NCBI GenBank assembly: GCA_963920525.1
Contig: OY986437.1
Coordinates: 54,483,830-54,547,829 of the forward strand
From: Dichetophora obliterata
Taxonomy: Eukaryota > Arthropoda > Insecta > Diptera > Sciomyzidae
DNA length: 64,000 nucleotides
Reading direction: 5' to 3'
The translations under genes and the position numbers were made by a program. The notes under the pieces were generated by a model. The model had not been told where the DNA came from and made no database searches. It worked only from the letters and a program-made list of their open reading frames with translations. Each line of letters opens with the position of its first letter. Positions within the stretch are counted from its first letter, which is position 1. Of this stretch, positions 22,878 to 34,699 are shown one piece after another.

Positions 22878-23810
22878 CAGGGTTGCCCATATTCGACGGA
22901 CCCATGTTTTTTTTAAAAAAATCAAAGAAAAAAATAAAAATTTGGCGGTTGGCAATCTTAATCATTTAATTTGTTCCAAGTAGATTTGTTTACATCAATT
23001 TTTGAATATGATATCTCTCAAATGGCCGCCTCTGGCGTTGATGGCGTATTGTGCCCTTTTTGCAGCATTTTCCATCGTTTTCGCTAACATTTCGGCCGGA
23101 ATAGCGACTATTTCTTCACGAATGTTGTCCTTGAGCTCTTCTACGGTCCTTGGCTTGTTAACGTAAACCTTTGACTTCAAATATCCCCACAAGAAGAAGT
23201 CAGGCGGCGTCAAATCGGGCGAACGCGGTGGCCAGTCCAAATCACCACTTTTCGACATCAAACGGCCCGGAATCAAATTCTTCAGAAAATCGATTGTTAT
23301 GCGACTTGTGTGCGGTGGAGCGCCGTCTTGTTGAAACCAGAACTGCCTCATACGCTTTCGACGAATAATTGGCATCACAAAATTGGTCATCATGTCGCGA
23401 TAACGCTCCTGGTTGATGGTAACAGCATGGCCATTTTCATTTTGGTAGAAAAACGGCCCAATGACCGTTTTCGCACTAACGCCGCACCAAACTGTGACTT
23501 TTTCGTCATGAAGAGGCACTTCTTGAATCTCCTGAGGATTTTCAGTGGCGTAAATACGGCAATTTTGCTTATTTACGGTCCCATTCAATGTGAAATGTGC
23601 TTCATCGGACATGATAATTTTGTTCCAAAATTCCTCGTCATCTTCGGCCATTTCGAAGACTCTTTCAGAGCGCTCGCGTGGCGTGTATTGTTCCATGGCA
23701 AAAATCTGCTTGGACTGACGCTTCAAACGCGGTATGTCATTAAGCGATCTGACATCTCTGTCAAAAGTTATGGCGTTGCCAGATGGGTCCGTCGAATATG
23801 GGCAACCCTG
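22878..23810 (-). mobile_element. DD41D 'Visitor'-type Tc1/mariner element, N-terminally deleted
   Basis: Inverted ends CAGGGTTGCCCATATTCGAC and GTCGAATATGGGCAACCCTG are flanked by TA on both sides (22876-22877 and 23811-23812). The element is 933 bp. It carries one long minus-strand frame with an intact catalytic core but no room for the usual N-terminal helix-turn-helix region, so it is an internal-deletion derivative. Confidence 0.85.
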
Positions 23811-23825
23811 TATACTTATAAGCAT
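22995..23825 (-). pseudogene. DD41D transposase catalytic domain, lacking N terminus
   Basis: The uninterrupted frame covers the DDE/D core. The first Asp is in SDEAHF, the second in WFQQDGAPPHT, and the third in SPDLTPPDFFLWG. Exactly 41 residues lie between the second and third Asp, which is the spacing of the Visitor (DD41D) branch of the Tc1/mariner superfamily. The only in-frame ATG upstream lies outside the terminal repeat, and the first ~30 codons read through it, so the true N terminus with the DNA-binding domain is missing. The product could at most be a catalytic fragment. The frame is free of stops, which suggests a fairly recent deletion. Confidence 0.8.
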
Positions 23826-23930
23826 GGAAATTTAGTAAGTATATGAAGCTGAAAATAAGTATGATACTTACAAAGTAAGTATAGTTGGTAACATTAGTTA
23901 TAACCAATGTTAGTCGATTCGACTAACACG

Positions 23931-24330
23931 CTCCAAAACTCGTTCTAGAGGAGCGGTTAGTACATAAAAAACATTAAAAGCTATTACAAATGGAAAACCT
24001 ATGTATATTCTACTAGAAATAAAGAAAACATTAATATTGGTCATTGTTTTTTTTTTTTATTTTTTATATATTTTTTTATAAGCTACTTATTTTATCAGTT
24101 TGAGATATACCACATAAGATAATTGAAAAAAAAAAAATAGTAAATAAACATAAAAACTTAAAAGGCTCTTCTATCATTATACGAATAAAGCATTATTTAT
24201 TATTATTAAAATAAAAAAGTTTAAATCAATTGTTACACACAAGAGACACAATTCGCTGCACCACTATAAAAAACTTATAACCAAAACACTATATTGATAC
24301 AACAAAGGAATTAACTTCGACTGAACCGAA
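23931..24330. other. AT-rich filler inside the TTAA composite
   Basis: I see no gene or clear element here. Confidence 0.35.
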
Positions 24331-24975
24331 TTTAAAATACCCCCACATCCGTATTTTGGTATATACGAAGTTGTCAATGTTGTATAATGTTGATGACACC
24401 TCTCGTGGTTTTTATCCCAGGGGGCGTGGTTTTTATCCCAATATACAAAATTTTAAACTCAGAGTTCATCTTAATTATCAAGTCTTATGTGTAAAATATC
24501 AAGGTTAAAACATAATTTTTTTGAATTTATTAATGTTTTGTATTATAATGACGCCACTTTGTGTGTGAAGTGGGCGTGGTTTTCATCTAATTTTGACAAA
24601 TTAAAAATATGTGGTGAATATTTCACTCCAAAGCTAATGTGCAAAATTCCAAGTTCATATATTTATATGGCATTTATATGTGGCATTTTAAGAAATACCG
24701 TTTAGATAAAGTCACTTCTTATGGGAGGTAGGCGTGGTGTTCATCCGATTTTGCTCATTCCCGAATTTTATCTTCGATTTTTGAATATAAGCATACCTCT
24801 TTTATTTCATTATGATAGCTTAAAAACTGTGGCTGCATTCGTGTCGACAAACAGACAGATGGATAGACGGACATGGCTTAATCGACTCAGGAGGTGATGC
24901 TGATCAAAAAAAGATCTACTTATAAGCGTTACGAACGGAGTAACAGAGTTAATATACCCCTTACGCAATACGCGT
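24331..24975. mobile_element. Dispersed dipteran repeat with GACA-rich tail
   Basis: The ends AATACCCCCAC and GTGGGGGTAC are inverted. Near the right end is the motif ACAGACAGATGGATAGACGGACATGG followed by GATGCTGATCAA and ACGGAGTAACAGAGTTAATATACCCC (given in short pieces). I associate this from memory with abundant dipteran non-autonomous repeats with (GTCY)n tracts. The class is uncertain. Confidence 0.45.
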
Positions 24976-25315
24976 GGGGGTACAAAAAGTTACGTTAAAG
25001 CCAATGTTAGTCGATTCGACTAACACTACATTTATAAAAAGATTCACACCATCCATTTAAAAAACCAAACACATCCGAACACAACGAGGGCAGCTTAACA
25101 ACTATTGTGGTTACTACAATAGGGATAGAGAACACGATCAGATGAGAGAAAAAAGGGTGTAAGCAAAAAATTTAGCAGTGTTAGTCGAAACGACTAACAT
25201 TGGTTATCCAGCGTTAAAAAACTGCAATTTTCTGCCAAATCTATCTAAATTTAAATTTCAATGAATTTTAATTTTATTTTCAACTTAAATTATGTGATTT
25301 TTCAGTTTGAATTGT

Positions 25316-27599
25316 ATACCCAGTAAAGACTCTTTTAAGACTCTTATTTATGAAGCTTTTTCATCATTATGCGCTCAAAAAATCTTTTTTGAGTCTTTTT
25401 TTCCCAAGTTGAGGGCACCCCGATATGACTCTTTTTAGTGATTCTTTTATGATGCAAAAAAAAGATAGTTTTAAGAAGATTAAATACTCTATAAAGACTA
25501 TTTTATGAGCATAAAAACCCACATTAAATACACTTTTATGACTCACATAAATGACTCTTTTATGACTTATATTAAAGACTCCTCTAAGACTCACAATAAA
25601 GACTATTTTATGACCCTTAAAAATCCTCAATAAACGCTCATATTAAATACTCTTTTACGACTTATATAAATGACTCATTTAAGACTCATATTAAAGACTA
25701 TTTTAAGACTCATAATAAAGACTCTTTTAAGACTCATATCAAAGACTCTTTTAAGACTCATATTTAAAACAAAAATATTTGTTTGTCCACTGCTCAATAA
25801 GGGCTAATTGGTAGCCGGAAAAATTATTATCAGGAGTTCGATAATTGAAAACCTCATCATTTGCTTCCTCATATTCTTCACTATTTGCTCCAATCTCAAC
25901 TTTTAAACGAATTTTTTTATTTTTTAAAAAGTTAATTATTTCCGAAGACTCTTTCTTGCACTGTTTTCTTGTCACATTCATTCATAAAAAGTTTATAAAG
26001 ACTTGCTTGATTATTTTTTAAATTTAATATTTTAATAGTTAAAAATGAAATTACTTTCACGCACTCCGAAGTTTAAACTCACAATGAATATTTCAATTCT
26101 GTTTATAATGCTTGCTGCGCACTAAAAATGCAGCAAGCTGATCGCAACAAGAATGGAATTCCCGAATTTTGGCGCCAGCATAGCAAGCGACGGCTTTATA
26201 TAGGAATTCCATTTACAAGATTCACAGGAACGCATAAAAATTATTCTTTTAAGAGTCCTTTTTATGGGCACTCATAAAACATGCATTAAAAGAATTATTT
26301 TATTACTTCATTTCATGAGCACTTATAAAACATGCATCAAAAGGATTCTTTTATGAGTCCCTTATTATGACCACTCATAAAGCAGGCATACAAAGGATTC
26401 TTTGAGGAGTCCTTTTTATAAGCACTCATAAAACACCCATAAAAAGATTCTTTTATGACTACTTATTATAAGCAGTCGTAAAACACGCATAGAAAGGATT
26501 CTTTTATGAATTATTTTTATGAACAAACATACATAAAAAGGATTATTTTACGAGGCCTTTTTATGAGCACTCATAAAACACTCGTAAAAAATATTTTTTT
26601 ATGATTAGTTTTTATGAACACTCATAAAACACGCATTAAAAGGGTTATTTTATGAGTTATTTTTATGAACACTCATAAAACATACATAAAAAGAATTTTT
26701 TATGAGTCCTTTTTATGACCACTCATAAAACACGCATAAAAAGCATTCTTTAATGAATGATTATAAAACATGTATAAAAAGGATTCTTTTATGAGTTATT
26801 TTTATGAACACTTATAAAACATACATAAAAAGGATTCTTTTGTGAGTCCCTTTTGTGAGTTATTTTTGTAAACACTCATAAAACATGCATTAAATGGATT
26901 TTTTATGAGTCCCTTTTATAAACACTCAAAAAACATGCATAAAAAGGATTCTTTTATGAGTCTTTTTAATAAGCGCTCATGAAACACACATAAAAAGTAT
27001 TCTTTTATAACTCTTTTTTATGAGCACTCATAAAACATGCATCAAAAGGATTCTTTTATGAGTCCCTTCTTATGAACACTCATAAGACATACATACAAAA
27101 GATTCTTTTAGGAGACCTTTTTATAAGCACTCATAAAATACCCATAAAAAGTATTCTTTTATGACTCCTTTTTATGAGCACTCGTAAAATACGTATAAAA
27201 AATATTTTTTTATGACTCCTTTTTGTGAACACTAATAAAACACGCACTAAAAGGATTATTTTAGGACTCATTTTTATGAACACTCATAAAACACTCACAT
27301 AAATGACGCATTTTTGAGTCATATTTTACGAGGGCTCATACTTTGTCTTACTTCTTCCTTAACTCTAGTTTATATTAATATTTATTTTATAATTTTTATA
27401 TTTGCGGCCTGGAGCCAATTTCTTTTCTGTTTTTAAAATAACGTTCAATATATTGTCATTTTATCTGATATATTATATAGTCACTATTAAGTTATGTTTG
27501 TACATGTATGTTGTATGTTATGTTTAACTTTAAAAGATTCACTTATTTGTACACTGAATTATGTTAAATAAATAATTAAATAAAATGTTTGCTGGGTAT
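25316..27599. mobile_element. 2.28-kb foldback with tandem-repeat arms, flanks TTGT
   Basis: Ends ATACCCAG and CTGGGTAT, with TTGT directly outside on both sides. The left arm (25320-25790) is a tandem array of a ~30-bp unit, AAGACTCTTTTAAGACTCAT. The right arm (26230-27330) is a tandem array of a ~55-bp unit, ACTCATAAAACATGCATAAA plus AGGATTCTTTTATGAGT. The organisation resembles Drosophila FB elements, whose arms are short tandem repeats. The middle holds a small frame at 25751-25981. Confidence 0.6.
25751..25981 (-). CDS. Possible 76-aa frame in the loop of the foldback
   Basis: The frame is a normal-looking acidic-to-neutral 76-residue peptide, not made of repeats, with a run of Glu near residues 35-42 (SEEYEEANDEVF). 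It lies exactly between the two repeat arms, where FB-type elements carry cargo. I know no family for it. It could be a captured exon, a remnant of a transposase or chance. Confidence 0.3.
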   Translation of the reverse strand: MNVTRKQCKKESSEIINFLKNKKIRLKVEIGANSEEYEEANDEVFNYRTPDNNFSGYQLALIEQWTNKYFCFKYES

Positions 27600-28455
27600 T
27601 TGTGACAAATTTAATTTTCCTAATAAATTTTTTGAATTCGCAAAAACAACTCATTTTTTAAGTTAAAAATTGTATGGAATATGCTTCAAAAAAATTTATA
27701 TTTTTTGTAGAAAATATTTTAATAAAACAAAATTTTTTTAAAAATAATATTGGAACTTATCAATTATTTCTTATCAATATAAAAATAGCTATTAAATTAT
27801 CAATAATTCAACAAACTTCTGTGGATACTTCTGAATCAAGTACTTTTGTAGAATATTTTGCTAAAACTATGTCTAAAATCACAACATTGTGAATACTATA
27901 TTTAAATTTTTTTTTTTCGAAAATATCACCTAAACTCTCAGCAAATTACCTTTTTCTAATTCGGATACTTTTTGCAGCATTTTTATGCAAAAAAAAAAAA
28001 AACAATTTTCGACGCCAACAATAACATAAAAATTTCAAATGATTCACATATATAAAAAATATTGTTCGATTTTTAAAAATGAAAAAAACCACTTGTCAGC
28101 CAACTCAACAGCAAGAAACGCCAAGAATTAGTTTTTTTATTTCATTGAACATTAATTATTTTTATGCCCAGACACAGTTCATCATTCGAACACCCACTCG
28201 TGTCAACTCTTTGGAGTAGATAATCTTTAATTATCAGCATTTAAACAAGCTGACAGCTGGACGGAGGTATGATGGTCAGGATGGACTGACTCGGGAACGT
28301 TTGGATGGTCAAACACAGATCATTGAATAAAATAAACATGTTTGCAAGTAGCATTAAAATCTTCAATATTTAAATTCCTCTACTTCGATTAGCACCAAAT
28401 CTGTACGACACCCGTACCTTCTACTTTCTAATCTTTTTACGTTTATTGGTTATAA
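27600..28455. other. AT-rich stretch without recognisable genes
   Basis: No convincing exon. A short + strand frame at 27674-27892 has the composition expected of random AT-rich DNA. Confidence 0.4.
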
Positions 28456-28458
28456 CTA

Positions 28459-28535
28459 GTGTCCGACCGAAACCGGAATTTTGGCCGAATTTCGGCCATT
28501 TTATAATATTCGGCCGACACCGAAACTGGTTATTA
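28459..28535. repeat. hAT-like terminus with repeated ACCGAAA/CGGCC motifs
   Basis: The segment starting GTGTCCGACCGAAACCGG has subterminal copies of CCGAAAC, TTCGGCC and CGGCCGA, as seen at the ends of many hAT elements. The matching opposite end was not found within the window. Confidence 0.35.
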
Positions 28536-28889
28536 ATATGAAAATTTAAGCCTTTAATAATTGTTTTTTACTAAAAGGAAACAAAAATGCCATTTCTTAC
28601 ATATAACAAAAAATTTAATATAAAAAAGTATTCTTTGAATATTGAAGATTATAATAATTAATTTAAGTGTATTGTAATAAAAAAAGAGATCATTTTTATT
28701 TTATTCCGTACACACTTAAAACAGTATGTATCTTTGTTTTTTCAAAGTTTTAGTATTATAAGAATAAAAATATTTTTATTCTAATAGAAAAGTTTAATTA
28801 TCACTTTTTGGATTCAGTACCTATAAGACTTTAATATTAACAGGAACGAAAATGATAGTATCGAAAGCATAAAATTAATCAAAATAAGA

Positions 28890-29200
28890 GCAGGGTTGTT
28901 GCTCTCGATATTTCAAAAGCGTTTGACCGAGTGTGGCGTAAAGCACTCGTATTGAAACTTGTAGCATATGGTTTTGGTGGGAGCGCTGCTCGATAGATTA
29001 AATGTTTCCTCAAGGACAAAACGATTCGAGTCGTAGTTGACGGTTTTTCGTACGAAGAGCATGCTATCAACGCAGGAATAACGCCGGGTTCAGTTCTATC
29101 GCCAATTTTGTTTCTAGTTTTATCAATGACCTTCTGTCGTTGAGGAATAACCCAATACATTCGTTTGTGGACGACACACAGTACTTTGAGCCCATACAAA
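28890..29200 (+). pseudogene. LINE reverse-transcriptase fragment
   Basis: The translation keeps reverse-transcriptase landmarks: LDISKAFDRVW, then AYGFGG, then GITPGSVLSPILF, then a decayed YADD box reading FVDDT. Stops and a frameshift break it, and no flanking LINE sequence remains. It is similar in type to the fragment at 34700-35170, and both are on the + strand. It may be two pieces of one dead element split by later insertions. Confidence 0.7.
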
Positions 29201-29225
29201 AGTGAGTAATAAATACAAGGAATTG

Positions 29226-29680
29226 TTCGATCTTTACGAAATTTGGCATGTTTATTATTTTTTGGCTGCTGATTTCAAAAATCGAATCAGATTTTATGTA
29301 CATCAAGTATTTACGCCATAAATGAGGTTTAAAAATTAAAAAAAAACTGAAATTTCCCTATTTTCAATTAAATATTAAAATTATAAAACTTTAAAAAAAA
29401 AATAAAAATATATTTTTGAAAAGTTTAAGGTCTTAACTTGTTAAAACTGAAAAATTTTTAAAAAAAGATATGCTTATAGTTTGATATGCACTTTTTTCAC
29501 GAAAATGTTACTTTTCATGTAAAAAAAATATGTTTTTGCAAAAAAAAACTATTTTTTGTAATTCTAAATTCACTTTGTATTATTAAATTAAATATTTTTT
29601 GTTTAATTGATTAAAAGAATAAAAATTAAAAACAAAATAAATAAATTTATGCCAAAAAATAGGTATTTAAGTAATATAAA
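29226..29680. other. AT-rich sequence between LINE fragment and RAG1-like relic
   Basis: Contains GAAATTTGGCATGTTTATTA-type sequence like the tandem-repeat family near 32.2-34.3 kb. No gene. Confidence 0.35.
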
Positions 29681-29681
29681 C

Positions 29682-31737
29682 CTAAGTATCCTCGGTTCTT
29701 TCCGTTTCAATATAATAAAGCATATACGTATCTTCCTCATATAACTTGTTCTTGTATTTGGTTTTTCTTTGAGATGATAACAAAGGATCTGATGAAATCA
29801 GCAGGTATGTCATCAGATCTCTATTTGTATTTTCCCGTGAGCTTTTCCTCGTATGGCTAAGACGAGCATATAGAATGTGTTTGTGGGAAGCCTCCAATGC
29901 TTCTTCTGATAAATTTCCTACAAAAATTAAAAAAAAATTGTTATTTATTTCTTAATATTGTTAAAGTTAAATATTACCTATAGGTAAATCGAAGAATTTT
30001 AAAACTTCACATCCATGCATTAACACTTTGTGGACAGAACTAGGAATATAATACCAAGGGTAAAGATCTAGGTACAAATTCCTGGTATCAAGAAGGAGCT
30101 TACTAAACTCATCAATTTTAATGTTTTTTCCACACGACAAAATCCTCAATATTAATGAGAAGTTATAAATTAGATCTTTGTTAATGCCAGTTATTTCCGC
30201 TGATACTTCGTAATTAACAAAAAACTTCCGTGCGGTGTTTCCGTCATTAGTGGTTCCAGAACCCTGTTTAACAACGTCTATTAACAAGCCCATTTTTTCC
30301 TCGAAAATTTCCTTGGATGCGGATTTTGTTTTCAGAGAAAATAGCTTTGTTCTCTTCTCTTACTTGCCATATTTTAAATGGCAAACGATATGCTATTTGT
30401 ATTAAGCATTCGAAAAACCGAATCCAGCAGTGAAGCGTTGACAGTCCATATTTATAGGTATTTATATTTGGAGACTTATATAAATCCGTTTTATTCATTT
30501 CAACCGGACTAGCATTGCAAATGAAGCATCTGCTTGCAGAATTTGTTTCCGTTAGCGTATTTGCAACTGATCCATCGATCATTGTGCAGTGCATTTCATA
30601 TATCACCTCAACAGATTTTTCAGTTAGTTCAAAAATATCACACTCTAAATGGCTTATTTGTCTATTGATATCTTCATTTTCTTTCACAACTAATGTCCGG
30701 TTTCCTTTTGCCAATAATATTTTGATGGGTCTACAGAATAAAGTAGAGGAGGGCTTACTGTTAACCCAAATTTCCTCTTTGGATGCGGAATCAATTAACC
30801 TTAATATAAAAATGGTCGTTTGTTATACAGAAATATATAAATATCGAATTTTTTACTCACTTGATTGGGACGAATGCAATAAAAAATAAAAATTCATCGC
30901 TAAGTTCCTCTGAAGAAAATTTTTGTTTGTATCGACTGTGACCTGAACTGCCATCTATACCCCATTTGCAAATAAGAGTCATTTTATCTGTTGCATCTTT
31001 ACAGAGCTCTAATACACTTTTAGCTGTAAACCGCAAAAGTGGTTGTAAGCGAACTTCTGCAGTACTTTCCGAAGCTTCAATAGATGGTACTAATCGTTTC
31101 TTAAAATTTTGTATGGCATACAAACTCGGAAATAAATTTTTATGATAGACGTTGACAGTGTTGCGCAGAATATTATATTTTTCTTCCGAGAGATCCAAAT
31201 CTAAGTACAGTGACAAAGCCATTTGTACTGATAGACAATTTTGACTGTTAATATTCGAACCATGATTATTTTTTCTTGAAGCAAGTTCTGATGCATATTG
31301 TAATTCGTCTTCAGAATAATCAGATAATAAGTGACCACTTTCCTTTTTTTCATTTGTTCTGATAACAAATGGAACTCCTTTTCAGGCCTTCCGCGACTTG
31401 TGCTTGGTTGCTGAAATGTAAACTTTATTTTTAACTGCGCTAATATTAAATTTTATTTTTACTTGCGTACATTATTTGGATCAGAAATAACAATTGCTTC
31501 GGCACTTAACCAATTGGAATACTTTTTAATAGGCTTGCTTTTACTATATCCGCACTGCTTCCACTTCGTTTCCAATTGCAATATAAAAAACTTAATACTT
31601 TCATTAATTATTTCTTCACTGTATAGGATTTTACAAATTTTATCTTTAACAAATGACTTCAAAAACAAATATTTATCGCGTGGACCGGCAGAAATCCAAC
31701 AATTAAATAAATCGTTATTAGTAATAATTATTGACAT
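29682..31737 (-). pseudogene. RAG1-core-like (Transib/RAG superfamily) transposase relic with introns
   Basis: Exons by eye: 31737-31463, 31410-30861, 30799-29978, 29917-29682. Most junctions have clean GT-AG sites. The translation follows the RAG1 catalytic core in order. ICKWGIDGSSGHSR would hold the first Asp, and EIWVNSKPSSTLFCRPI is like the RAG1 Pro-Asn-Ser-Cys-Cys-Lys-Pro stretch. CTMIDGSVANTL would hold the second Asp, CFICNASP is a zinc-binding CxxC, and GLSTLHCWIRFFECL follows. TNDGNTARKFF, YPWYYIPSSVHKVLMHG and GNLSEEALEASHKH come next; the last contains the likely catalytic Glu and is followed by TRKSSR. Frameshifts near 31340-31370 and near 30320 break the frame, so it is dead or mis-sequenced. 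The junction between the first two exons is uncertain. Terminal repeats of the element were not identified. The family call rests on motif order, not on an alignment. Confidence 0.65.
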
Positions 31738-31741
31738 TTTA

Positions 31742-32280
31742 AATTAAAAATCTTTGTAATGTTTTCGCTGAGAAAAATACGGTAAAAACAAATATGTTGG
31801 CATTAGTAAGCATGAGAATGCCCTACATTTTAACATAAATAGTCATTATTTATTTTTAACCTGTATTTAATAGCAGCATTTTAACAAACAATTACAAAAG
31901 AATTCATACTCCAATTACTTTTACTTTTACTTTTACAACTTTTACAATAGATTTTCATACTCTATTACTTTTACATTACTTTTACAAACATAATAAGTTA
32001 AAATCACTATTTAAAGAACCTCTTAAAAAATAACAATTTTCTGCAAACTGATACGTCTTACTTTTGAGCGTAGAGTACAATTCATACAGATTACTTTAAA
32101 AATTATCTAAGTCTTAATTTTTGTAAAAGTAAACATTTAATGATTTAATAGAAATAAACATACTAGTTTTTTACCTAATGAAAACGATTATTAAAAAAAA
32201 AATGGACTTAGGTCATTTTCGAAATTAGTCTTAATAAATATGTTTGTTTACATTTCAAAGAAGTAAACTCCTCACTACAT
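31742..32280. other. AT-rich sequence upstream of the RAG1-like relic
   Basis: Contains a run of TACTTTTACTTTTACTTTTAC-like repeats near 31915-31985. No gene is visible. Confidence 0.4.
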
Positions 32281-32390
32281 GCTACGTTTATTAGAGGAAA
32301 ATATGATTTTTTGACCATTTTTCAAAATACGATAACTCTAAAAGTCGGATAAAAAAGGTTAATATGTTTTGGAATTTTGAAAGAAAAATA

Positions 32391-33660
32391 TTGGGGGTTG
32401 GAATTAATTTTAAAGGTTTTTTTTCGGTTTTTGAGCATTTATTTAGAAACAACGGTACAATGTATATTATTCAAAGTATTGTCCATCGTTAGCTACAACA
32501 TTTTCCCATCTTTCTGGCAGCATATGGATTCCGCGCCGGAAGAACGATTCGTCCACGAATCGACCCATTTTTTGGTATCCTCGTAAGAAGTGAAGCGCTG
32601 CTCAGCCAAGCCATGCGTCATCGATCTGAATAGGTGGTAGTCGGAAGGGGCTATGTCTGGGCTATAAGGCGGGTGGGGTAGCACATCCCAATTCAGCACC
32701 TCCAACGTTTCCTTGACGGTTCTTGCAACATGTGGCCGTGCGTTGTCATGTTGAAAAACCACTTTGTCGTGTCTTTTGGCATATTCCGGCCGTTTAACCT
32801 TTAATGCTCGGCTCAATTGCATCAATTGTTGTTGGTAGCGTTCCCCAGTGATGGTTTCGTTAGGTTTTAGCAGCTCATAGTACACGACACCCTTCTGATC
32901 CCACCAAATACACAGCATAAGCTTGGCGCCATGAATATTCGGCTTGGCCCTCGATGTTGATGCATGGCCGGGTGGTCCCCACGATTTTTTTCGCTTAGGA
33001 TTATCGTAATGGATCCACTTTTCATCGCCAGTGACAATACGATGCAAAAAACTCTTCCTTTTATGCCGTTGAAGCAGTTGTTCGCACATGCAAAATCGCC
33101 GTTCAACGTCTCTCGGCTTCAACTGGTACGGCACCCAATTTCCTTTTGAATCATTCCCATGGCCTTCAAGCGTTTGCCGACCGTTGATAAGTCGACTCCC
33201 AATGATTCTGACAATTCTTGAAGGGTTTGACACGGGTCTTCATCGAGCAAAGCCTCCAATTCCTCATCTTCAAACTTTTTCGGCTGGCCCGGACGCTCTT
33301 TGTCGTCCGTATCAAAATCACCACTTTTAAACCGACGGAACCAGTACTCACAAGTAGAAATCGATGGAGCATAGTCCCCGTAAGCCTCAGTAAGCGTGCG
33401 TTGTGCTTCAACCGCTTTTTTCTTCAAATGGAAGCACAAAAGTAAACCTTCCCGCAAATTGCGTTTTGTTGGAACGAAAGTCGACATGTTCACAGAGAAA
33501 AAAATATATGTTGTTTACACTTCAGTGGAATGACACATACTAAAAAATGAAGCTTAGACAATGTGCTTTGAAATGAATATAGTCACAGGTGTGCCCGATG
33601 CGATCTGTTGATAGTTACGCCATCTTTTAGAAAACCTTTAAAACTAATTCCAACCCCCAA
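32391..33660 (-). mobile_element. mauritiana-type mariner, copy 1
   Basis: Inverted ends TTGGGGGTTGGAATTA and TAATTCCAACCCCCAA(with one mismatch inside) are flanked by TA at 32389-32390 and 33661-33662. Length 1270 bp, the full size for mariner. It is nearly identical to the copy at 51287-52571. Confidence 0.95.
32493..33493 (-). pseudogene. mariner transposase (copy 1), frameshifted
   Basis: The N-terminal half (33493-33119) has the helix-turn-helix region and the linker. The C-terminal half (from about 33233) has GDEKWIHYDN for the first Asp, HDNARPHVA for the second and YSPDIAPSDYHLF for the third, with 34 residues between the last two (DD34D). The halves are in different frames because copy 1 lacks four bases near 33145 that copy 2 has. 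A second defect near the C terminus (about 32550) throws the last ~25 residues out of frame. There copy 1 also lacks 12 bases. So this copy cannot make a full transposase. Confidence 0.9.
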
Positions 33661-34300
33661 TACATAAATAACAATATATTTGAAAATAAAAGAGATGTTT
33701 TTCGTTGTTTTTTTTTTAATTTGCTCTCAAAAATTGGAAATTTTTGGAAAATATTTACAAAAAAATTTATTTTTTGGCGTATTTTAATTTTTTTACTTTC
33801 AGCTAAATTTTAAACATATTAAAATGTATTTATTTATACAGTATTTATCTTTAAGAAAAATCAAAAATAAAAAGAATTGGGCCGAAATTGCAATTTTGGC
33901 AATTTTTTCTTTGTAAGATGTGCAAATTACTAATTTCCATTAATTAAAAGAAAATATGATTTTTAGACTATTCTTCAAAACGTGATAACTCCGAAGGGCG
34001 GACGCAGGCGGATATCAAATTTTGGAATTTGAAAGATAAATATGTATATTAAAATATATTAAAAAATTAAAGAGATGTTTTTTTTTCTCTCAAAAATTGC
34101 AAATTTTTGAAAAATATTTAAAAAAAAAATTTTATTTTTGGACAATTTTCATATTTTTAGTTTTAGCTTAATTTAAAATATATTAAAATTGATTTATTTT
34201 TACAATATTAATCTTGAAACAAAATCAAAAAACAAAAGAATCGGGCAAAAATTGCGTTTACAGCAATTTTTTCTTTGCAGGATGCCCAAAATCAAATATT

Positions 34301-34620
34301 CCACAACAATCAAAATGCATAAAAATGGTTGACTTTAAGGAGCTGTAGAGTCTACAAAAAATGTTCAATTGGCAAAAATCTGGATTCTTGAACATTTTGG
34401 ATTCTTCTTAGTGGGAGTATTTCCAAAAAACCAATTTTGTTAGGATCTGCCACAACAAAAATCTTGATTTATTCCTATGAGACAAAGTACTGTGCGACAG
34501 CAGCATTTGTCATTCATATTCATTCGAAAAACGCCCAAGCTCTATGGAAATTGAGAGAAAAAGGCAAAATGTGAATGACGCACTCCTAAATGATCTACAA
34601 AAAATCTCTGAGTAGGGTCT
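34301..34620. other. Unassigned AT-rich sequence
   Basis: No gene, repeat or element boundary was recognised. Confidence 0.35.
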
Positions 34621-34699
34621 TGTAAATTGAATAGAGTTCAATGCAAGCAAGACTCAGTGCTGCCTGTTAATCCACAAGCTGATGGATTGCCCCTTAGCA

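Larger units (their letters stand above)
20976..25213. mobile_element. TTAA-flanked composite element (piggyBac-like ends)
   Basis: The ends are CCCTGGATAACCAA and TTGGTTATCCAGCG, inverted repeats, each flanked by TTAA (20972-20975 and 25214-25217). A further inverted pair, TTATAACTAATGCTACCAAC and GTTGGTAACATTAGTTATAA, lies inside. The palindrome TTAGTCGATTCGACTAA or a variant occurs three times near 23905, 25010 and 25170. The inner part holds nested elements but no transposase of its own. TTAA targets point to piggyBac or Kolobok relatives. Confidence 0.6.
32281..34300. repeat. ~375-bp tandem repeat, two copies, split by a mariner
   Basis: Sequence before the mariner (32281-32388) plus sequence after it (33661-33950) matches 33951-34300. 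Shared blocks include GAAAATATGATTTTT, TTCAAAA..CGATAACTC, GGAATTTTGAAAGA and CTCTCAAAAATTG. The first copy was interrupted by the mariner at 32391-33660. Confidence 0.65.

Noticed and set aside
23310..23846. 178-codon + strand frame
   Set aside because: It is the complement of the Visitor transposase and has no independent features.
26230..27330. Regularly spaced repeats resembling a CRISPR array
   Set aside because: Eukaryotic context, drifting repeat units and no unique spacers; it is a tandem-repeat arm of a foldback element.
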